Part shown: positions 1 to 10,447 of the stretch, one piece after another
How positions within the stretch are numbered: the first letter of the stretch is position 1
How the letters are laid out: each line of letters begins with the position of its first letter
NCBI RefSeq assembly: GCF_001949145.1
Contig: NW_019091376.1
Location: 1,296,314 to 1,360,313 of the forward strand
Reading direction: 5' to 3'
DNA length: 64,000 bases
Source of the DNA: Acanthaster planci
Taxonomy: Eukaryota; Echinodermata; Asteroidea; Valvatida; Acanthasteridae
The notes under the pieces: generated by a model
Told to the model about the DNA's origin: nothing
Database searches by the model: none
The model's input: the letters and a program-made list of their open reading frames with translations, nothing else
Made by a program: the position numbers and the translations under genes

Positions 1-860
1 GAAGAATTTGCAGGTCTTTTATGATGCCATATATGGAGCTATCTTGAGGCGGGAACAGCACCAATAATTGCACACAAAGCAGAAATTCTAGAAAAATAGC
101 GAGCAACCAAACCTTCTTTCGTGGATATATCCCAAACTAAGAAGAATACGGATATAAAACTTACATCAATGGAAAGGAGAACATGTGCCCTATCAGATGC
201 CACCAAGAGTGCCAGATTTGAAGAAATTTCAAGTTTTTTATGATGCAATATATGGAGCTAGCTTTTGGCGGGAACAGGACCAATAATGTGCACACGAAGC
301 GGAAATTGCAGAAAAATAACGAGCACCAGAACATTCTTTTGCGGACTTTTCCCAAACGAATACGAATATGGACATGAAACTTACATTAATGGAAAGAAGA
401 ACATGTGCCCTTTCCGATGAAACCATGATTGCCAGATTTAAAGAATTGTCAAGTCTTTTATGATGCCATATATAGAGCTACCTTTTGGCGGGAACAGGAC
501 CAATAATGTGCAAACAAAGCGGAAATTCTAGAAAAATAACGAGCAGCAGATCCTTCTTTCGCGGATTTTTCCCAAATTAATACTAAAACGGATATAAAAC
601 TTACATCAATAGAAAGAGGAAGAATTTGCAGGTCTTTTATGATGCCATATATGGAGCTATCTTGAGGCGGGAACAGCACCAATAATTGCACACAAAGCAG
701 AAATTCTAGAAAAATAGCGAGCAACCAAACCTTCTTTCGTGGATATATCCCAAACTAAGAAGAATATGGATATAAAACTTACATCAATGGAAAGGAGAAA
801 ATGTGCCCTATCAGATGCCACCAAGACTGCCAGATTTGAAGAATTGTCAAGTCTTTTATG
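1..860. repeat. 618-bp higher-order repeat at the left end of the satellite
   Basis: The sequence from base 1 reappears at 619 with only a few substitutions over more than 200 bp (for example 'gaatacgga' versus 'gaatatgga'). Neighbouring units within the 618-bp block differ far more. The block contains three units, the third shortened by about 40 bp. This indicates recent amplification of a multimer rather than of single units. Confidence 0.8.
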
Positions 861-913
861 ATGCAATACATGGAGCTAGCGTTGGGCGGGAACAGGACCA
901 ATACTGTGCAGAC

Positions 914-1087
914 ACACCGGAAATTCTAGAAAAATAACGAGCAGCAGATCCATCTTTCGAGGTTATTTCCCAAACTAAAACGAATATGGATATGAAACGT
1001 ACACCGGAAATTCTAGAAAAATAACGAGCAGCAGATCCTTCTTTCGAGGATATTTCCCAAACTAAAACGAATATGGATATGAAACGT
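914..1087. repeat. 87-bp direct duplication inside one satellite unit
   Basis: The segment beginning 'acaccggaaattctagaa' at 914 restarts at 1001, both copies running to 'aatatggatatgaaacgtac'. The insertion explains the single 306-bp spacing in the array (219 + 87). Confidence 0.85.
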
Positions 1088-4000
1088 ACATCATTGGAAA
1101 GCAAAACAATTGGCCTTTCAGATGCAACCACGATTACCAGATTTGAAGAATTTTCAAGTCTTTTATGATGTGATATATGGAGCTAGCTTTGGGCGGGAAC
1201 AGGACCAATAATGTGCACACAAAGCGGAAATTCTAGAAAAAAAGCCAGCAACCGATCCTTCTTTCGCAGACATATCCCAAACTAATACAAATATGGATAT
1301 AAAACTTACATCAATGGAAAGGAAAACATATGCCCTTTCAGAGGCCACCAAGAATGCCAGATTTGAAGAATTTTCAAGTCTTTTATGATGCAATATATGG
1401 AGCTAGCTTTGGGCGGGAACAGGACCAATAATGTGCAAACAAAGCAAATTGAAAAAATTCCAGAAAAATAACCAGTAGAAGATCCTTCTTTCGCGGATAT
1501 TTCCCAAACTAAGAAGAATGTGGAAATGAAACTTACATCAATGGAAAGAGGAACATGTGCCTTTTAAGATGCAACCAAAATTGTCAGATTTGAGGAGTTT
1601 GCAGGTCTTTTATGAAGAAATATATGGAGCTATCTTTGGGCGGGAACAGGACCAATAATGTGCACACAAAGCAAAATTCTAGAAAAAAAGTGAGCAACAG
1701 AACCTTCTTTCGCAGACATATCCCAAACTAATACGAGTATGGATATAAAACTTAAATGAATGGAAAGGAGAACATGTCCCCTTTCAGATGCCACCAAGAA
1801 TGCCAGATTTAAAGAATTGTCAAGTCTTTTATGATGCGATATATGGAGCCAACTATGGGCTGGAACAGGACCAATAATGTGTAGACAAAGCGGAACTTCC
1901 TGAAAAATAGCGAGCAGTAGAACCTTCTTTCGCGGATATTTCCCAAAACTAAAACAAATATGGATATGAAACTCACATCAATGGAAAGAGGAACATGTGC
2001 CCTTTCAGATGCCAGCCAGATTGCCCGATTTGAAAAATTGTCAAGTTTTTTCTAATGCGATGTATGGAATCAACTTTGGGCTGGAAAAGGAACAATAATG
2101 TGCAGAAACCTACAACGAGTATGGATATGAAACTTACCTTAATGGATAGAGGTGTATTGGCCCTTTCAGATGCCACCAAGATTGCAAGATTTGAAGAATT
2201 TTCAGGTCTTTTATGATGCATCATATGGAGGCATTGTTGACAGAGAACACGACCTGTAAACTAAGACGAAAATGGATATGAAACTTACATCAATGGAAAG
2301 AAAAACAGGTGTCCTTTCAGATGCCACCAAGATGGCCAGATTTGGACAATTTTCAGGTCTTTTATGACACGATATAGGAAGCCAACTTTGGCTTTAATGT
2401 GCGATATATTGAGCAATTTTTGGGCGGGAACAGGACCAAAAATGTGCAGACCAAGTGGGAATTCCAGAAAAGTAGCCAGCACCAGAACCTTCTTTCGCGG
2501 AAGTACAAATATAAATATGTGAAGCTTACATGAAAGGATAGAAGGACATTCGCTCTTTCAGATGTTATGAAAATTGCCAGATTTTGACAATTTTCAGGTC
2601 TTTTATGATGCGATATTTGGAGCCATCTTCGCACGGGAACACCACTTGTAATGCGCAGAGGAATCGGGAATTCCGGAAACTTGCGAGCAGAAAGATAAAA
2701 CCTTCTGCCTTCTTTAGAGAATATTTTCCTTACTAAAACAAATAAGGATATGAAACTTACATCAATGGATAGAGGGACATTCTCCCTTTCAGATCCCTCT
2801 AATATCGCCAGCTTTGGACAATTTTCAGGTCTTTTATGATGCAATATATGAAGCAATCTTTGCGCGGAAACAGGACAACAACTCTGGCCTTCTTTAGATG
2901 ATATTTGACTATTAATTACAGAACATGGATATGGAACATACGTCAACGGATAGAGAGACAGGTGACCATTCTGATGATACCACAATTGCAAAATTTGGGC
3001 CTTAATTTGTAGATTTTGTATGTGGGGATATAGGCAGCGCGGGAAGAAGGCCAGGCAGATGTGGACAGAGGCAGAATTGCACCTGAATAGGAAGCAGCAA
3101 TGAAACAAATCTCGAATTGTGAAGATATTTGACTACTATGGATTGAACTCAAATCAGTGGATACAACGTGAACTTTTTGATTTGGACCGGAAATAGGAAG
3201 CGTAGGGCAACAACTCTCGACTTCTCTTTTTTCGCCGATATTCAACTAACTACAGTAAATATGGATATAAAACTCACATCAGTAGATAGAGGAACATGTA
3301 AACTTTCTAATGATACCACGATTACCAGATTTGGACAATTGTCAGGCTGTTTATGTTTATGTATAGAAAGCAGACTGTGCGATGGAAAAGGGCCAGCCAG
3401 GAGTGGACAAACACAGAATTTTTGTACGGAAATTAGAAGCACTAGGGCAATACTCTCGACTTCTTTCGCCCATATCCCCTCAACTACAGTAAATAACTAT
3501 ATGAAACCTACATCATTGGATAAAACAATAAGTGAGCTTTTCGATGATATCACGATTGCCAGATTTGAACCATTTTTAGATTGTCTTTTTATGCGGGGAT
3601 ATAGGCAGCCTCCTTTGCGGGGAAGACGGCCTGCCAGGTGTGGAAAAAGTCAGAATTGCAATGAAATACATGTGGAAAGCAGTAGCGCAACAACACTTCA
3701 CTTCTTATGTCGACATTTCCCTAACTACAGTAAATATGTGTATGAAACTTATATTAGTAGATAGAGGATAGAGGTGCATCTCAACTTCCGATGATAAAAC
3801 TACTGACAAATTTTGAAGATTTATCGGCTCTTTTTAAGGCACCAATCTTTCCGCTGGAAGAGGTCCAGCACGGTGTGGACAAAGGACGAATTGTACGAAA
3901 GTAAGAAGCACTTAGGCGACAATATCCTACCTACAAATATACAGGGTGAATCAAAATAAAGGAAACTCACGTTCAACCATAAGTTCAGGAAAACTATAGA

Positions 4001-4914
4001 TTTCTTAGACATTATTATGACTTCAGGAAGGCTTGAATGTCACCTTTCCAATGACACACTGATCATGTGCCCAAGGTCACGGTTGAACGAGTAACAATAC
4101 ATCGTTGACTAGCATGTGGAATTTTCATGCACAACTGTATAAGGACCCAAGCCAAAGGGAAAATTGAAAACACAATATGAATTAGAGGGAGTATATTGCT
4201 TTTTTGGATGTTCGTGCACTTACAATAATTATTGATCTTAAACCCATCTTGAAGGTGACGTGAACATGTACACTATCCGAGGACACCACTATTGGTGGTG
4301 GAATTTTGGCATTTCCCACCACAACCACTTCGTCAGTGAAATATTCTTCATATATACCTATAACCTGCTCCATAGAGTGGTATGTTCCCTTGTTTCGCAG
4401 ACTAAAAAGTTATCTGCCTTTTTGAGATATGTTTAGGCCTCCGTCACGTGGCTAAAATGGAAGGAACTGATTCAGCTCCAGAAGATTTCGAAAAATTGAC
4501 GCAACTAGGATAATATTTACAGGGGTCTGTACAGGTTTTCCGGACAAGTTTCTGCAAAATCTGCTCACTTCCGTTAAACACGTGTTGGCATTTGCAGATG
4601 TTACAGTTTGGGTTCTTTATGGGGATTGTTCTTATTCCCTATTCTGATACGCCCGGAAATTTGTTTTGTGCACATTTGTTTTTAGCTTTCCCGTTAATTT
4701 TTTTCCATCATTCCACTTCGTTTGTGGGCATTTGAGACTACACTATTACCATTCGACTGTTTAATATTTGCTGCCTTTGTTCAATAGGTGCAGTCGAATT
4801 AAAAATCATCAACCCCGAGCTGGAGCATGAAAGGGCACATTTTCCTCGTAACATAGGCTCTATCGAGAAACTATATGAGATGCACGCGCTGCGTGCACGT
4901 CGCTACCAACAAAA

Positions 4915-4980
4915 CGAACACTCCAGACCAGCGTGGCTCTTTTCAACCAATAAGGGGTGCTTCTGCTCAAGGCAAATATG
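4915..4980 (+). repeat. Fragment of the repeat family also seen at 58.6 kb
   Basis: The stretch from 'gaacactcc' to 'ggggtgcttctgctcaa' aligns over about 60 bp with 58600-58665 ('gaacacttcccaccaaca' to 'gggtgcttctgcttaa'). The latter lies in the right arm of a foldback element within the fucokinase locus. This appears to be a solo arm or a decayed copy. Confidence 0.55.
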
Positions 4981-5302
4981 ATCTTTGATATACTCGTAAT
5001 TTTCTTTTGCGTTTTAAGTGTTCAATTTAGGAGAACTGGAGAAATTAATGCCTTCTGTATTTCATTTTAAGTCGTTACCGTGTGATATTTTTGTTCCATA
5101 AAGTTTTCATGATTTTATCCTTTTTTTGTTTTTTACGCCTATTTTAGGGTTAAATCAGAAAATCTTTGTTTTGCTCTTAGCTGTGTGTGCTGATGCTGTG
5201 CACATTGGGTTTCATCTCTGTTCACTGGACCATTTCGAAAAATATATATATCAGTACATTTACAGAATTTCAAAAGCAAAAGTTCAGGGAAACAAATTCA
5301 GA

Positions 5303-5528
5303 GTTAACGTTAAAGGAGAGACTTCCATATGTGGACAACATTACGTTCCTGTGCTCAATTCCATGAGACTTGTTTGAAAACAAAAAAGGATTTTTAAGTG
5401 AATGCTTCGGAATTTTCTCACCTAAATTTCACTTTTTAGGACATGGTATCACTTTTTGATGACTGTTATGACATTTTAAGGGAAAAGTACGGTTGTCCAC
5501 ACATGGAACTCTTGCCACGTTAAAACAT
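5303..5528. mobile_element. Hairpin element, MITE-like
   Basis: The left arm ending 'ttccatatgtggacaac' (about 5326-5342) is matched in inverted orientation by 'gttgtccacacatggaa' (about 5491-5507). Pairing continues outward with 'gttaacgtt' against 'aacgtggc...'. The arms are about 37 bp with mismatches and the loop is about 150 bp. No transposase is present. A target duplication was not resolved, so the family is unknown. Confidence 0.5.
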
Positions 5529-8500
5529 GAATGGTATACAAAATATGAAAACAGAGTTCTTGGCGTGATTGCCATAGACAGCGTTAATAAGCTTTTCCCG
5601 AACTACTATGCTTTCCTGAAAGAGCCCGGCCGCCACAAGTTTCTTACAAAATACAACAAAAACTGTCTCAAGATCTACTGTTCAATCTTTTTCTTGGGAA
5701 AATTAGATGTTACATAGGATAAAGAAAGCACTTATCACTGGAACAAATGTGAATCCCACTGAAAGTGAAACGAAACGGCGTATTGACTACTCTAATGCCT
5801 GATTAACGACTTTGACAAATATGATTCAACAAAAAGACCTTTGGAATTTGAATGAACGATTTTTGCTAAAAGAATTTCAGTAATGAAATCAAATACCTGC
5901 TTTTAAATTTCGTGTAGAGGATAACGAATTTGGATTGGCCCTGTGTTAAAGTGGACGACGTTTTGCTGAAGTTGGCGGGGATATTTCCATATCACAGACG
6001 TCAGTAATTATTCTCTACCGTGACCAATTAGATTTCACAAAGCAAAAACACGTCAAGAAAAGTTCAATTAAGGAGGAAAAACAAGTCGCTTACTCGGAAA
6101 ACACTTGAAATTTCTCAGACCAGTCTCACAGGGTTTGTGCACGTCTGTGTCAAGTTGCGTCTCTATAGCGCCTATAGAACTCTTTCCACATTGGCCCTTA
6201 AAACCCATATTAAACATCTGTAGCAATTATATCCTAGCCAATTCTCTAAGAGACTAAACTGAGCCGATCGATCTTTTTATGATTTGGGACACTTACCCGC
6301 GTGAAGCCTCGAAAGTTCCAGTCAAGGGAGTCTTCAAACGGTGCTGCGTCAATCATTTCTGTAGAACTCTTGATCGCCGTGACTGCGCCGTCTTGCAAGT
6401 CAAGGGAAGCTCAGCCTAGTGCATTACGGCTATTCCAGGTCCTTCCTTGCTCGGATTTTAACGGTTACTCATCGTACTTTGAGGACGCAGTCACTGTATT
6501 GTCTCTTAGTAGGTTTTCTCCACACTGTATTCTCCACATCATGGCGGCAAAATACTTGGACGAAATACTCTGAACACCAGTGACTGCAGTTGGGGTCCAA
6601 TTGGGGTCCTCTCACAGAGTGAGGCCACGCAATCATAAAGATCAAACAGTAGTGGTCGGACGAATGTTGGGTCTGTAGCAAGGGCTGTCACGACAAAGAG
6701 AATAATCTTACTTCTTCAATGTTGTGATAAGCAGACCGACAATCGGATATGCATACACCACCAGTCAGCAGGTAGGGTTAATTGCATTAACTGCATTAAA
6801 GTCTCTACTCGTCTATGTTGCTCTGCCCCATTTATGCCGCTGAACTAGAAAGCGTAGGCTCTGGATGGACATGACTCGAATTGCCATGCAATCATTGTCT
6901 TTTTGAATATTGCTCCGTTTATCCATATATCCTGACACACTGAACAATGTCTCTCTAAAGAAAATTTTGTGCCGATAGTTTGGTCCAAAGGTCAATCAAA
7001 GAATGAGCTTTGCACTTTCACACATAGGCGTTTCTGACTGTTCACTTATACCGTGTGTACTTGCTCCAGGTTTGAAGACGGTGTAGGAAACTGCATACAT
7101 TGCAGTGCCACGCCCGACAGTGAGATGCCACAATGGAACACTTGCATTCCTTTGGCAGAAAAAGGGAACAATAAAAGATACGAAAAATTTCACTTATTTG
7201 TAGGGCCGTCGACGCTTGGGGCCAACGTGAAAGAATTCTGATCACTGATAAGAAAACTTGCGTTCCAATCTCTGTGCGTATTAGGCCATGGTGGTCGACC
7301 GTAGCTGTAAGGTCATTTTTCAGCTGCATGTTTCGTTTTGGTATTAAAGCCGTAGTGCAAGTATTGAGTAGCCTAAACGCGAAAGCTGAGATGTATGTGG
7401 CGAGTGTTAGGAGGATTCAAAGTTGTAGGCGTGACTGTCAATTGACTTGTCAAAGTGAAACTGTGGTCTAACCTGGTCTCACTCATCCGGCGTGCTTGGA
7501 TCTTCGGAAGAAACCGCCGGAAAACGCATGAGCACGTTGCTGCAACATGTTCAGTTATGCAATTAAATTGATCTCTCCAGTCATGCACACGCACGCAGTG
7601 CGCTGTTCAGCGGTTGAACTTATTGGAAGTTATTTTAAGGGGTCTGCTGGGTTTTAATTTCGTATCCTCATAATGGAGTATACGCATTGGGTATACCGAA
7701 GTGAAACGTCACAACTAAGAACTGGTTAGGTTGTAATTCTTCAGAGATTTTCTTAGGTAATTTTAAATGGGTAAAAAGTAACTGTGATGACGTTATTCTC
7801 AGACCGTCAAGGTGATTAAAGAGAAACCACCGAACCAATTCTTGGTTATGACCGCCGAAACACGTCCCTGTAGGGTGCCGTGATTTGCCACATGCACACG
7901 CGCGTCGAGCACGTCAAGAAAGCGCGTGTGAGTGCGATGCCACGGCAGTTGACGGCATGCTCGATTGATCCTTTCAGGGTTACATGGATGGATAGGACAT
8001 ATGCATATTCCTGCGAAATACAGCGAATTTCGGAGTTGGTGCGCCAGAACACTGGGTCAATATACTGCAATAACATTTTGGTGTTTAGTATATATATATC
8101 TTAAAAGCATGGGAATTGTTGATAATTATGAGGTAAGTGGAATGAATGGCAGAATACACGTGCCTATTTGTTACTTTGGTAGACCCATTACTTGTTCCAC
8201 TTGTTATGATAATTGTGAAAGTAATATAATGATTATTTACATAATTGAATACTAGCAAGCATCAGTTAAAGACTTTTTACTAAGCATTATAAATTCAGGA
8301 GTCTATTTTTGCCCATGATTTCAGCAGCATGAAACAGTTTGTCTCCAATTACCGAAGTGCTAAATGTGTGCCTTTTCATAATTATGCATAATCTGGCGGG
8401 GAATGTTCAACATCCAATACAAAAGTAATTAAAAGATGTCGAAACAACTTTCTGGCTAAAACTTCGTTTCACTTTGACCTATAACTCTACTGGTACCTGG

Positions 8501-8979
8501 GTCTTCATCAAGCGGGTTTTGAGGCCTTTGTTAAGTTGCAAGACACCCCTGCCAGAGTTGATTTAAGTAGTGCCTGGTGCCCTTGAAATTGTCCTCTCTC
8601 TTACAGAGAATACGCCTTGGTATAAATGTCAATGTGGACTGCATGGACATGTTACTGCGCAGAGACCATACGGCATGTACATGTTCACAATAGCCAGACC
8701 ATAACAGGACATGCACTCTCAATCAGAACTCATAACATTTGCTGATCAGACTCCAACTGTTTATTAATTAACACCGTTTAGTATTTTTGTAGAAAATGTT
8801 CTTGGCGCCAATGAAATCATACACATGATAAATATTTTGCCACAAATAGAACTCCGTACCATACTTTTTATAACAAATAAAAATGTATACATGTGTGAGA
8901 TACAAAAGGACAAGTTCCAACTTTGTTCAATAATTAACTTAAATTATGTTGGACTTGGGTTTATGGTTATACCACGTTT

Positions 8980-9227
8980 CGAAATGGATAGTCGGAGCAG
9001 ACTAGTTTAAGCACAAAATGAACGCACGAAGAAAGACTACGCGACGAACCGCACGCACGCCCCGCGGCGCGCAGAGTCCCCGACATACACAGTTCGGTTA
9101 CAGCATGCCCATGTTGGTTAATTTCTGGAGGGGCGTGCGGTTCGTTGTATAGTCTTTCTTCGTGCGTTGGTTCGGTGCTAAAACTAGACTTCTGCAGTTT
9201 TTTGCTCTTCAGAAACTATCCATTTCG
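8980..9227. mobile_element. Long foldback hairpin element
   Basis: The left arm begins 'cgaaatggatag' (8980), runs through 'gactagttttaagcac'-like sequence and reaches 'aacgcacgaagaaagacta' and 'cgaaccgcacg'. The right arm carries these in inverted order, from 'cgtgcggttcg' (about 9135) and 'tagtctttcttcgtgcgtt' out to 'ctatccatttcg' (9227). Arms are about 85-95 bp and the loop of about 65 bp contains the GC-rich 'ccccgcggcgcgcag'. No ORF of note. Typical of a non-autonomous MITE or foldback element. Confidence 0.75.
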
Positions 9228-10179
9228 CTGCGTGTGCCTTGATCAAAGGCTAGTTTCGAGAAGGTTTATTCAACTCTTGAAACTGCTAGACTTGTCTGCA
9301 CCAAGTGGGTTTTTTACTTCAGCTTTAGAAATTCTAGATTTTCACTGAAGCAGCTCGCATGCTTCTCTGCATTTTGTTCAGTCTGGCAAGAACACTTTCT
9401 CCTCCCTGCTCGCCTAGAAGTCCAAGGCTGAACGTCCATTTATAATAAATAAATAATGTGACGTTCCAAAATATACTTTGGTGAGAAACTCGTCTTCAAA
9501 CTCCTTCCAAAAGTAGTCAACCTAATTGTCGATGCAGCACTGCAAAAAAACTGCCAGAAATGAGAAATATTAGAAACAAATATTTATCATAAAAATATTG
9601 TTGAAAACGTGTTGGTGAACAGGAGACCAAGGGATAGGTATTCATTTAAGAAAGGGTCCTACCATGTTCACGTATCTCTTCATGCCCATGGAATTAAAAA
9701 ACTTGTGGCAAGATGCAAATTTTACAAACAGCTTCTGATAGCATGTTGCAACATTCTCCACCTTGTAGACCATGTAAGGACTGGTCTTTCTTTTGTTTTC
9801 CACCATACGTACCACTGATCCAAGCGCATACACTGACGTAAAATCAAGAGTATGCTGAAAACGACACAGTAGTTGTAAATATCGCAATGCGTTCTTTCAT
9901 GTATTCCATCCAATATTTAAGGTTGACTTCATAACTCAGAAAAGAAAATGACTTCATTTCTATGTAGAATCTTGCTGCTATTCAAGACTGCATGACATTG
10001 GCTTCTGTCTCACAAATCATGCACTTCCGCAACACTTTCATCACTTGATGATTTTCAGTCACGTGATTTTAATGTTCAGCATTATCCAGAAACAGCATGC
10101 GCCTCCAAGTAAATGGTACACTTTCTGAAATGCCTTTTCTTGTCCTATTACGTCACGTGAAAACCTATATTGATCTTTT

Positions 10180-10395
10180 TTTTTCTAGTGTCGTACCTCG
10201 GTTACCTTGGTAACCGCTAATAGACCGATGACATCCTGAAACAAATTGCAGTGTGTAAGCAAACGATTAGCGTTTCCTTTACACAAACCCCTGAAGTCAT
10301 CTACTCATCATTGAGGAAGGACCACTGTAAACCAGGGCGAGTGGAGGACATTTTTCTCAAAGCCGTGTAGCTGTTTTCTGTTGGTGTACATAACC
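10180..10395 (+). promoter_or_regulatory. Conserved upstream region of discoidin gene A with an X-box
   Basis: About 215 bp before the ATG are alignable with 26128-26360 upstream of gene B, sharing 'gggcgagtggag', 'aaagccgtgt' and 'aatagac' blocks. That is better retention than in most of the introns, so the region probably contains promoter and 5' UTR. At 10201-10214 lies GTTACCTTGGTAAC, a perfect inverted repeat matching the RFX X-box form (GTNRCC, two bases, RGYAAC). No convincing TATA box was seen and the transcription start is unknown. Confidence 0.5.
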
Positions 10396-10447
10396 ATGAA
10401 CGCCGTTACCGTTTCTTTCTTTTACATTGCATGTTCAGCAATGATTG
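10396..10447 (+). CDS. Gene A exon 1: signal peptide
   Basis: 52 nt from ATG to donor 'G|gtacgt'. It encodes 17 residues plus one base, a short hydrophobic leader with no charged residue. The matching exon of gene B is at 26361-26424. Confidence 0.75.

Larger units (their letters stand above)
1..3950. repeat. Degenerate ~220-bp satellite array (about 17 units)
   Basis: A landmark resembling 'tcttttatgatgc' recurs near 21, 240, 460, 639, 859, 1165, 1385, 1612, 1831, 2052, 2213, 2364, 2605 and 2836, mostly 219-221 bp apart. More decayed copies follow near 3015, 3349, 3590 and 3833. Each unit also carries 'gggcgggaacaggacc', 'cggaaattctagaaaaat', 'ccttctttcgcgga' and 'gaaacttacatcaatgg'-like blocks. 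Short intervals (179, 161, 151) are unit deletions and 306 is a unit with an 87-bp internal duplication. Each unit stays open for about 60-90 codons on the minus strand, but the period is not a multiple of three and the frame changes from unit to unit, so I do not call a gene. The array continues past the left edge. Confidence 0.9.
3950..10100. other. Gene-poor intergenic stretch with transposon debris
   Basis: I find no recognisable coding exon here. ORFs are short, overlap on both strands and match nothing I know. At about 3948 a 'tacagggtgaatcaaaataa' motif resembles the terminus of a DNA transposon, but no partner terminus was found. Two inverted-repeat elements (5303-5528 and 8980-9227) and a fragment related to a repeat in the fucokinase locus (4915-4980) are listed separately. 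The rest is AT-rich unique-looking DNA. Confidence 0.6.

Noticed and set aside
2362-3108. 248-codon minus-strand ORF and other open frames in the satellite
   Set aside because: It lies wholly in degenerate satellite units, the frame is not shared from unit to unit, and the peptides only mirror the repeat.
3168-3764. 198-codon plus-strand ORF at the right end of the satellite
   Set aside because: It consists of decayed satellite units ('ctacagtaaatatg', 'gataccacgatt.ccagattt' blocks), with no domain.
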